A stretch of 53,238 nt of DNA from an uncultured euryarchaeote (GTDB lineage Archaea > Thermoplasmatota > Poseidoniia > Poseidoniales > Poseidoniaceae): positions 1 through 53,238 of the forward strand of contig CALBIL010000086.1 of NCBI GenBank assembly GCA_937892945.1. The letters run 5' to 3'. Positions 26,693-34,023 of this stretch are shown here, one piece after another; the stretch's first letter is position 1; the number at the start of each line of letters is the position of its first letter. Below the pieces are notes generated by a model, which saw only the letters and a program-made list of their open reading frames with translations, was not told where the DNA came from and did no database searches. Made by a program: the position numbers and the translations under genes.

Positions 26693-28426
26693 ATGGCGAC
26701 CGATGCTCCAGAATCTATTCTGATTGCTGAAAAAAATGTTTCAGCCGATACCACCGGTAAGCGTGACCTCAATCTGGCTGCTGGTGCAACCATCGCCATC
26801 GCCATCATCACCCTTCTTTTAGCGGCTATTTGGGGTCCATCACTGTCAAATGGTTTGAATCCGAGCGATACGCAAGAATCACTCCAAGGCGACCAAGTGT
26901 ATTTCACTTGGAATGAACCTGAATACATGCCTCGACATGAGGAATGTATTGACCCCGACAATGGTCAAGATGCAGGATATGAAGGCTATGGCATTGGCTA
27001 TGAGCCAAGTCTTTCCATCGACAGTCAAGGAAACCTCTTCGTAACAGCCCACAAAGATTTGCGTTGGGGTGGCGAAGGTAATCCATTTGCTCCAGTTATT
27101 GGTGGCAACCTCGATACATGGTATGCTTGCGAAGACGGAGAGATGACCAGTTGGGATTATTGGGCATCTTGGTTTTGGATTTCAAACGATAACGGTGAAA
27201 CATGGAGTCATGGGGATAATTTCAACCCTACGCCGGGTAATTTAGGAAATTCATTGATTGGTTCTGGTACGGGTGCAGGTTCCGAATGTCTCGGCGATGA
27301 AGGAGATATTGCAGTTGACGCGAATGACGTCGTCTACTATCTCGATACCACTTTGGAAGATAATTGGTGGCACATGTTCGAAGACGGTGGTAACACCTAC
27401 ATGTCTCCTGCAGTTTGTGAACGAATGCAAACAATGGCCGCTGATGATCGGCCATGGGTTGCAGCACAAGGCGATGGTATCATTCACTATCTTGGAAACT
27501 CAGGAGCTTCTCCTCCCGAATGTTCAGGTGACGTTGGTCGTTACTGGTATTATCACTCAGAAAGCGGTCGAGCACCCTTTTCTCAATGCTATGCAATGCC
27601 CGGTGGATGGTCAACTATTTCCAGTCAAAATAACGGCCCTTATGTCTTTGTAGCACAAGAAGATGCAGATTCGGCTTCAGGAACTGTTCAAGTTCGAATC
27701 AGTGATGATTACGGACGAGGGACAGGGCCAAGTCCAAGCGACGGAACATGGCAAGCACCAGTCACAGTCGGTCCTCGTGAAGGGAATTGTCCCGAAGGCT
27801 ATCCTGTGGTCAACAACAACGAAGGCGGCATGGTTGTCGTGACCTGGGCAGATTGTCCAAATGGAAATACCGGTGCTTGGGAAATGCGTATTGCAGTTTC
27901 ATACGATAACGGTAGCAGTTGGGAATCATGGAATGCAACTGCATTTGACCGTGGAATCCAAATGTATCCCTTCGTTTCAATTACCGAAGACCAAGTCGTC
28001 AGTGTAGCGTTCTATGGACTTGATTATGACCAAAAAAACAGCGACGATGGCTATGTCGTTGGAAAAGATTGGTACCTCTATGCAGGCGCCCTACATCATC
28101 CAATGGAAGGCGATGTTTGGGATTTCAGAATTATTGACCCGACTCCACTTCATACCGTAACTGCCTATGAGGAAAGCAGTGGTGACACCCACGCACTCCA
28201 CGACTTCTTTGAGACTGTAATGTCTCCAGACGGCACCTGGATGGGAATCGCCTACCAAGAGAACATCGGTTTGCATCCCTTTGAAGAAAACGAAGAACAA
28301 CGGTACATCAAATTTATTCGTGGTGATATGGCTATGACACATAGTATTGTTTCTGAATCGAAGAACAGTTCAATGGATATGCCGGCGTTTTCAATCCAAG
28401 AATTGATTCTCGCTGCTCGCAGTTGA
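26693..28426 (+). CDS. membrane-anchored BNR/sialidase-fold-like exported protein
   Basis: 577 residues. A cytosolic N-terminus of about 28 residues is followed by one helix (about 29-51, AAGATIAIAIITLLLAAIWG), giving a type II orientation. The exported part contains Asp-box (BNR) repeats, S-x-D-N-G-x-T/S-W: ISNDNGETWSHGDNF and VSYDNGSSWESW, with a related ISDDYGRG and strand blocks such as PSLSIDSQGNLFVTAH. These point to a beta-propeller like sialidases or Asp-box lectins. The sialidase Arg triad is not identifiable by eye, so enzymatic activity is uncertain. It follows the GT4 gene by 47 bases on the same strand. Confidence 0.75.
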   Translation: MATDAPESILIAEKNVSADTTGKRDLNLAAGATIAIAIITLLLAAIWGPSLSNGLNPSDTQESLQGDQVYFTWNEPEYMPRHEECIDPDNGQDAGYEGYGIGYEPSLSIDSQGNLFVTAHKDLRWGGEGNPFAPVIGGNLDTWYACEDGEMTSWDYWASWFWISNDNGETWSHGDNFNPTPGNLGNSLIGSGTGAGSECLGDEGDIAVDANDVVYYLDTTLEDNWWHMFEDGGNTYMSPAVCERMQTMAADDRPWVAAQGDGIIHYLGNSGASPPECSGDVGRYWYYHSESGRAPFSQCYAMPGGWSTISSQNNGPYVFVAQEDADSASGTVQVRISDDYGRGTGPSPSDGTWQAPVTVGPREGNCPEGYPVVNNNEGGMVVVTWADCPNGNTGAWEMRIAVSYDNGSSWESWNATAFDRGIQMYPFVSITEDQVVSVAFYGLDYDQKNSDDGYVVGKDWYLYAGALHHPMEGDVWDFRIIDPTPLHTVTAYEESSGDTHALHDFFETVMSPDGTWMGIAYQENIGLHPFEENEEQRYIKFIRGDMAMTHSIVSESKNSSMDMPAFSIQELILAARS

Positions 28427-28441
28427 TACCATTCAGTCTGG

Positions 28442-28456
28442 ACACCCGTAGGGTGT
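28442..28456 (+). promoter_or_regulatory. short-loop hairpin before the TSP3 protein gene
   Basis: ACACCC-GTA-GGGTGT, a perfect 6-base stem with a 3-base loop, ending 48 bases before ATG 28505. Further partial pairings follow (ATAGG...CCTAT, GGTGT...ACACC). The core CCC-GTA-GGG is the reverse complement of the core CCC-TAC-GGG found before the other TSP3 giant at 33953-33971. Confidence 0.45.
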
Positions 28457-28504
28457 AGATTGACAAGGCGCGGTGTTCATAGGCACACCACCTATTGGAG
28501 AACC

Positions 28505-31081
28505 ATGCTCGCGAAGCGGTTGATGGCCCTCTGCCTCGCCGCGATGATGGTATCTATGATTCCACCCGTTTCCGCAGACGACTCTCTGCAAAGTGCAAAC
28601 CCTCTCACAGATGGGGTTACGTCGAACGGTTATGTCTGTGATCCGGACTGCGATGCAGGAGTCGACCAAGCCGATTTTTGGAAGATCGAAGCTAAAAAAG
28701 GCGACATCGTTCAAGTGTCTTTTTCAGGTTCGATGAACGGTCCTAATTTCTGGTGCATAAGTGATGGATGGACGGGTAAATTCTCTCTGCTTAACGCCCA
28801 AGGAGGAACTCTGGTCGAAACTTCTGCTGACGACAGTGCCTCATCAAAAGTTCTCTCGACGACCGTGAACTCAGCCAGTTATGTTTATGTCAAAATCAAG
28901 TCTGAAGATTCATGGTGTAACGATGGTTTTGATTACACGCTTACCCCTTCGATAGACAAAGCCAATCGAGACTCTGATGAAGATGGATTTATCGATAATG
29001 AAGATGATTGTGAAGACCTTGTTGGAACTTCTACCAATGACCGAAAAGGTTGTACTGATTCCGATTCTGATGGTTGGTCAGATCCCGATTTCGGGTGGGG
29101 TCCTCAAAACGGAGCTGATGCATTTGTCAGTGAAGTGACTCAATGGCTCGACAGCGACAACGATGGTTACGGTGATAATCTTGAAGGATTTGAAGGTGAC
29201 CATTGCCCATTCCGTAGAGGTTACTCGATTCAAGATCGGTATGGTTGTCTCGATTCGGATGGCGACGGATATTCAAACGAAGATCCTGGTGCTTTAGATG
29301 GCGTGACTGCTTGGTATGCTCATCCAATCGGATTTGGTGATGCCTTTTCTCTCGACCCTACCCAATGGAACGATACTGATGCAGATGGTTTTGGTGACAA
29401 TTGGGAAGATGGGGATTGGAATCTTTCACGCATTGGCTGGGGTATTGGAACATGGTTGCAAACCGCTTCAACTCCCGATGCTTGTCCTTTCATAACCGGC
29501 ACATCAACCGGTGACCGATATGGCTGTACCGATACGGATGCGGATGGCTTTTCTGATGGCGATCTTAACTGGACCAAAGCCAATGGTTCGGATGCTTTCC
29601 CTCTTGAACCATCACAATGGCAAGACCGTGACTTTGATGGCTGGGGCGATAACCAAACGGAAGGCGCTCTTCAGGTGGATGATTTCCCCGATAATCCTAC
29701 TCAATGGGCTGATTCGGATGAAGATGGTTGGGGTGATAATCAATCCTATGGAGCATCTCAAATCGATGATTTCCCCTTCATTGATTCACAATATCGAGAT
29801 ACTGATGGTGATGGTTATGGCGATAATATCGACGGTTTTGAAGCCGACGTATGCGTCTTTTCATCGGCAGAAGAAGTTGAATCTCAATGGATTTCCTACT
29901 TTGACCGGCTTGGATGTAGGGACGTTGATACCGACGGTTATTCTGACCCAACCAATGATTGGATTGCCCATCCCGATGGATTTGCGGATGCGTTCCCGAA
30001 TGATGAAAGTCAATGGTACGATACCGATGACGATGGCTACGGTGACAATCTCGAATATTTTGACGGCCAAACGCTCAAATTTGCCTATCGTGGTGATGGT
30101 TGTAGGACGACAGAAGGGACCTCTACTTTTGACCGATGGGGTTGCCCTGACAGTGACGAAGACGGTTGGTCTGATCCGACCAATTCGTGGTTAGCAAGCC
30201 CCGGTGGTAAAGGCGATGCTTGGCCAATGGACCCCACACAGTGGCATGACCTTGATGGCGATGGCCGTGGCGATAACCCTCTTGGGACGACAGCAGATGT
30301 TTGTCCAAGCCAAGCAGGAACATCCGTTGGGCCTTCATCCGGTGGAGACCGTTGGGGTTGTCCTGATACCGATGGTGATGGTTGGTCAGACCTCGGAGAT
30401 TCATTCATTCACGAACCAACACAGTCCCGAGATACCGATGGTGATGGATTTGGAGATTCCAAAGATGGCAACCAAGGTGATGCCTGCCCTGAAGTTCGTG
30501 GTACTTCCATTCTTGACCGGCTCGGCTGCCGTGATACCGATGGTGATGGCTGGTCAGACCCAACAGAGAGTTGGCAAGCCCATCCTTACGGTTCAGCCGA
30601 TTCGTTTCCAACAGAATCTCTTCAATGGCGAGACACTGATGGTGATGGTTTCGGAGATGTGCCTCTAGGGGCACTCCGGGATGATTGTCCCGAAGTTTCG
30701 GGAATCTCTACACGAGATACACAAGGTTGTGCAGATTCCAATGGCGATGGCTGGTCGGATTCATACGGTGAGCTTTCTGCCGCCATTGCCATTTTGGGTG
30801 AAGACCCTGCAGCCTCATGGTTGACGTATTTAGTGATTGGACTTGGTTTCATTCTCGGTGCTACCTTCGCCCTTATCGTTCGCAAAGGCCGTGATACTGA
30901 ATTCCTCCAAGAGGAATTGTTTGAATCAAAAGATATGGCCAACTTAGATGCCCTTACGCTGGAACCGTTGCCTGCAGCGATGATCCCGTTAGAGAATTTA
31001 CCCCCTCTTCCGATTCCAGCGGGAATGGAGTTAGCGTCTCAACAACCAACTCCAGAACAAGGAGGTGACGTACATGCGTGA
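28505..31081 (+). CDS. TSP type-3 repeat calcium-binding surface protein with PPC-like domain
   Basis: 858 residues from ATG 28505 (an upstream TTG at 28460 is also in frame). Signal peptide MLAKRLMALCLAAMMVSM...VSA. Residues about 30-152 resemble a bacterial pre-peptidase C-terminal (PPC) beta-sandwich (DQADFWKIEAKKGDIVQVSFSG). Residues about 156-750 are a long run of Asp-rich repeats of the thrombospondin type-3 kind (D-T-D-G-D-G-x-G-D-N, D-S-D-G-D-G-Y-S). The repeats are separated by Cys-bearing turns (C-P-D, D-R-x-G-C) that probably coordinate many Ca ions. One membrane helix (about 770-792) and a tail with NLPPLPIPAG follow. Its stop overlaps the next gene by 8 bases. Confidence 0.87.
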   Translation: MLAKRLMALCLAAMMVSMIPPVSADDSLQSANPLTDGVTSNGYVCDPDCDAGVDQADFWKIEAKKGDIVQVSFSGSMNGPNFWCISDGWTGKFSLLNAQGGTLVETSADDSASSKVLSTTVNSASYVYVKIKSEDSWCNDGFDYTLTPSIDKANRDSDEDGFIDNEDDCEDLVGTSTNDRKGCTDSDSDGWSDPDFGWGPQNGADAFVSEVTQWLDSDNDGYGDNLEGFEGDHCPFRRGYSIQDRYGCLDSDGDGYSNEDPGALDGVTAWYAHPIGFGDAFSLDPTQWNDTDADGFGDNWEDGDWNLSRIGWGIGTWLQTASTPDACPFITGTSTGDRYGCTDTDADGFSDGDLNWTKANGSDAFPLEPSQWQDRDFDGWGDNQTEGALQVDDFPDNPTQWADSDEDGWGDNQSYGASQIDDFPFIDSQYRDTDGDGYGDNIDGFEADVCVFSSAEEVESQWISYFDRLGCRDVDTDGYSDPTNDWIAHPDGFADAFPNDESQWYDTDDDGYGDNLEYFDGQTLKFAYRGDGCRTTEGTSTFDRWGCPDSDEDGWSDPTNSWLASPGGKGDAWPMDPTQWHDLDGDGRGDNPLGTTADVCPSQAGTSVGPSSGGDRWGCPDTDGDGWSDLGDSFIHEPTQSRDTDGDGFGDSKDGNQGDACPEVRGTSILDRLGCRDTDGDGWSDPTESWQAHPYGSADSFPTESLQWRDTDGDGFGDVPLGALRDDCPEVSGISTRDTQGCADSNGDGWSDSYGELSAAIAILGEDPAASWLTYLVIGLGFILGATFALIVRKGRDTEFLQEELFESKDMANLDALTLEPLPAAMIPLENLPPLPIPAGMELASQQPTPEQGGDVHA

Positions 31082-32396
31082 ATCATCACGAGTTTTACCA
31101 TTCCTTCTTGTTTCACTTTTGTTTGGATGCATTCTATTCCCTCTTGGATTTGTTCAAGACGTTCAAGCAGAATCCTCTGCAGTTGAAGATGCACTTGCTG
31201 CTGAAGGTTTGACACTAGTGGCCTTGCGAAACGATACTATGGATTTGAATCAAGATGGTGAACCAGATGCAATACGTGTGGTTGTCATTCTCAACTCATC
31301 TTCAGATTGGACCGAAATTGAATTGCGATTGTATGGAGTTCACAAAGATAAGGAAGTGCTACAAGAACAATACATGGCATTTACAGGTCAATCAAATGCC
31401 AGTTTAGTCTATGATGCATGGTCGGAGGGAGAGCACGCTCTTCGACTTGATTTCATCAATCAGGATGGAAGTAAAATTACAACACTTCAACTTCCGTCTT
31501 ATGTTCTCAAGCCGGCTTTGAAGACTCCACAAATACAGCTTGAATTGAATGCACCGGACAGGATTGAAACAGGAGATAATTGCTCTATTGACCGCGTTTT
31601 TGCTGATGAAACAGGCCCTCGGTATGATGCGTTAGGGATACGAACTTTTTCCGGTGCACCTTTCACAGTTCTTGATAACCAGACTCTTTTGGACTGTTCA
31701 CACTGGCCTGCTGGAGAATACACTTTGAAAGAAGCTTATCGTAATGATTTAGGACAAACTGCAGAATATTGGCTTAATCTCTCCATTCATAACCGCCCAG
31801 CTCCAGCCTTCTCGATGACGGTCATCGGTAGTGGAAATGTTACAGATAATCCATGTGAAATCACGATGATTCCAAACATGGCGGGGGTTGATTTTTCGAC
31901 CTTTGAAAAGATTTGGACCATTCAAGGCACAGAACTCCCAGGCAACCGTAGTACGACATATGATTGCTCAATTCTGCCCGCTGGTGTACACTTGATTACA
32001 TTAGAAGTCATCAACAATGAACAAATTCGAACGGTTCATGGAATCAATCTTGTTCGGCTTCCGGGTATGACTCTCTCCGAAGAGGAAGCCGCCTCTCTTC
32101 CTAGCCGTTCTTTCGGTGAGGAAACTCCAACAGAATCTGTAGGATGGTTCTCAATCGGAGTGCTCGGCCTCATTGTCTGTATTGTTGTGTTTATGCTCCT
32201 GGTTCGAGTGAAGGAGGATACAGGTGTTGGCACTTTACGTAATCTTGGACCAACACCAATGATTCTCGCTGACGGTTCCCCAGATTCCCAAGGCCTTCCA
32301 ACAATGACCGATAATGAAGGCGTTCTATGGCGCCAACATCTCGATGGCACTACTGATTGGTGGGACAATCAACTACGAATTTGGCATACATGGTGA
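31074..32396 (+). CDS. exported single-pass protein with Trp-rich cytosolic tail
   Basis: 440 residues from ATG 31074, which sits 5 bases after a GGAGGTGA ribosome site and overlaps the TSP3 gene's end, so translation is probably coupled. Signal peptide (VLPFLLVSLLFGCILFPLGF). The ectodomain is beta-rich with about three Ig-like units, N-glycosylation sequons and paired Cys (residues about 165-330: DNCSIDR..LDCSHWPAGEY, NPCEIT..YDCSILPAGVH). One membrane helix (about 362-383) follows. The cytosolic tail ends in an aromatic module (bases 32310-32393: GVLW, DG, WW, W-x-x-W) closely like that of the acidic protein at 3341-4048. It is probably a partner of the TSP3 protein. Confidence 0.78.
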   Translation: MRESSRVLPFLLVSLLFGCILFPLGFVQDVQAESSAVEDALAAEGLTLVALRNDTMDLNQDGEPDAIRVVVILNSSSDWTEIELRLYGVHKDKEVLQEQYMAFTGQSNASLVYDAWSEGEHALRLDFINQDGSKITTLQLPSYVLKPALKTPQIQLELNAPDRIETGDNCSIDRVFADETGPRYDALGIRTFSGAPFTVLDNQTLLDCSHWPAGEYTLKEAYRNDLGQTAEYWLNLSIHNRPAPAFSMTVIGSGNVTDNPCEITMIPNMAGVDFSTFEKIWTIQGTELPGNRSTTYDCSILPAGVHLITLEVINNEQIRTVHGINLVRLPGMTLSEEEAASLPSRSFGEETPTESVGWFSIGVLGLIVCIVVFMLLVRVKEDTGVGTLRNLGPTPMILADGSPDSQGLPTMTDNEGVLWRQHLDGTTDWWDNQLRIWHTW

Positions 32397-32400
32397 AATT

Positions 32401-33264
32401 ATGTTCTCTTTATTGCAATTATTTCTTTATTCTTGCTTTTTTGTTCTGGTGACCAGTGTACTCATTTGGTTCATTCGAGTGCGTCCACGAAAGCCTCAAA
32501 TCGATGCAAAATGGAATTCAGATTGTCAATTTTTGACGACATCGACTACAGAAGGGAGTACAATCACATTTCGAAATGTTCGAGACTTCTTTTGGCGAAC
32601 AACTCGAGACCGTGATGAGGCTTGGGCTGATGAGGTTGTTGTCGATGTTGAAGAGCTCAAAGATATCTGGTTTATTGTAGACCATTTTCATTCGATTCAC
32701 GGTATGGCACATACCTATCTCACCTTTGAATTCAATGACGGTACTTGCCTTTCCTTTTCGTTTGAAGCCCGTAGAAGAGCCAAGCAACGCTACCATCCAT
32801 GGGATGGTCTTTGGCGAAATTATGAATTGTACCTTTTGGTAGGTTTTGAACGGGATCTTACAGGATTACGTACGAATGCTCGGGGAAACAAAGATTACAT
32901 GTTTCGAACCATTACTCCACCTGGGAAAGATAAGGAAATGCTACGTCGATTAGCAATGAAAGCGAATCAACTTGCTGTGGAGCCGCAATGGTACCATTCA
33001 TTTTTGACAACGTGTAACACCTCAATCGTCCGTATGGTCAATCGAGTTACTCCTGGCCGAGTACCCTTCTTATGGCGGAACTTCCTTCCCGGATATACTC
33101 CACGGGCTGCTCTCAAACTCGGATTAGTTGAGGATTGGGGTGGGCTGGAAGGGACTCTTGAACGGGCTCGAATTGATATCGTAGCTCAACAATGGGATGG
33201 GGAAGGGGACTATTCAGAAATGCTACGTGAGCATTTACCTACTTCAGCGGTCCAAGAAAAGTAA
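32401..33264 (+). CDS. DUF4105 family protein
   Basis: 287 residues from ATG 32401. An N-terminal hydrophobic helix (LLQLFLYSCFFVLVTSVLIWFI) leads to a DUF4105 domain. Its features are HSIHGMAHTYLTFEFNDGTCLSFSFEARRR, a Y-x-x-W-D-G-L-W-R-N-Y-E-L-Y-L-L block with GFERDLTGLR, and SFLTTCNTSIVRMVNRV. The family includes putative papain-like envelope enzymes with a conserved Cys, here CNTS, and His; biochemical roles are poorly known. It begins 4 bases after the previous stop and so belongs to the same operon as the TSP3 protein and its partner. Its last 21 bases overlap the convergent thiamine pyrophosphokinase gene. Confidence 0.82.
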   Translation: MFSLLQLFLYSCFFVLVTSVLIWFIRVRPRKPQIDAKWNSDCQFLTTSTTEGSTITFRNVRDFFWRTTRDRDEAWADEVVVDVEELKDIWFIVDHFHSIHGMAHTYLTFEFNDGTCLSFSFEARRRAKQRYHPWDGLWRNYELYLLVGFERDLTGLRTNARGNKDYMFRTITPPGKDKEMLRRLAMKANQLAVEPQWYHSFLTTCNTSIVRMVNRVTPGRVPFLWRNFLPGYTPRAALKLGLVEDWGGLEGTLERARIDIVAQQWDGEGDYSEMLREHLPTSAVQEK

Positions 33265-33876
33265 TAATTGACCCGATGAATGACCAATCTTTAGACAATC
33301 ACCTTCTACTTGATTGTGAAGTCCTTGGGTCCCTGGCTGTAATACTTCATTGTCCAAATCCCATTTCGCTCCGGTGATTGTTACGCCTTCTGCGGCACCA
33401 ATAGAAAACAACGAAAAGGAAGTTGATTTTTCTATAGAATCGTTTTCATAGCCGGATTCAGCAATCAACTCTATGGTAGATTTCGAGGTGTGAAGGCGGG
33501 TATTTGAAGGCACTTCACACAGCGCCAATATCGCTGCAAAATGATGGGCGAGATCACCACCTTCAATGCCAATAATTTCTATTCGTTCCGCACCTTGACC
33601 AATCGACCATTTAATTGCTTTGACAAGGTCATTATTTCCCTGCCCCCCTTGGTGAATGAACTGGGGCGTATATTGCTGGAGAATCTTTCCTTGAACTTCT
33701 TCTGAAATACTGTCCATGTCGCCGATGACCGTATCGATTGAGAGATTCTGTTCAAGGCATTGGCGAGCAGCCCCATCACATGCAATGATGTGTGATGCTG
33801 CTAGGGCTAATGGTTTCCAAATAATCGTTTGAGGCCAAAGGCCATTCGCTACGATGAGGTAGGTCTTTTCCGCCAT
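33244..33876 (-). CDS. thiamine pyrophosphokinase
   Basis: Transfers pyrophosphate from ATP to thiamine to make thiamine diphosphate. 210 residues, the usual length for the family. Motifs: IACDGAARQC (about 31-40), DTVIGDMDSIS (Asp pair for Mg-ATP, about 48-58), GQGNNDLVKAIKWSI where the family has K-D-x-T-D-x-x-K-A, and GIEGGDLAHHFAAI, corresponding to G-x-R-x-D-H. The C-terminal thiamine-binding beta-domain follows (FSLFSIGAAEGVTITGAKWDLD). The Lys/Thr of the classic KDxTD motif are replaced here by Gly/Asn. The family is found across life and archaeal members use it for salvage. No thi biosynthesis genes are adjacent. It is divergent from the giant surface protein. Confidence 0.88.
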   Translation of the reverse strand: MAEKTYLIVANGLWPQTIIWKPLALAASHIIACDGAARQCLEQNLSIDTVIGDMDSISEEVQGKILQQYTPQFIHQGGQGNNDLVKAIKWSIGQGAERIEIIGIEGGDLAHHFAAILALCEVPSNTRLHTSKSTIELIAESGYENDSIEKSTSFSLFSIGAAEGVTITGAKWDLDNEVLQPGTQGLHNQVEGDCLKIGHSSGQLLLFLDR

Positions 33877-33952
33877 AGTACGGCGAGGTGGTTCGTCTTC
33901 TCAAACCCACCTATTCCTGTTTCAGAAAAGGTGTATTTCCAGTTCAATCTTC

Positions 33953-33971
33953 TGACCCCCTACGGGGGTCA
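33953..33971 (+). promoter_or_regulatory. GC-rich short-loop hairpin before the FG-GAP/TSP3 giant
   Basis: TGACCCCC-TAC-GGGGGTCA: a perfect 8-base stem with a 3-base loop, ending 52 bases before ATG 34024. This is the most stable short hairpin seen in the window. A related hairpin lies at almost the same distance before the other TSP3-repeat gene (28442-28456). It could be a leader hairpin controlling RNA stability or translation, or a dyad operator. Confidence 0.5.
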
Positions 33972-34023
33972 ATGGATACAAACTTCAAGAAGCGTTTTCA
34001 AGGAAGCCGACCGACAAGGAACC

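Noticed and set aside
29511-30194. 227-codon plus-strand frame rich in Met/Ile inside the TSP3 gene
   Set aside because: It is an out-of-frame reading of the Asp/Gly repeat DNA; the TSP3 frame explains the sequence.
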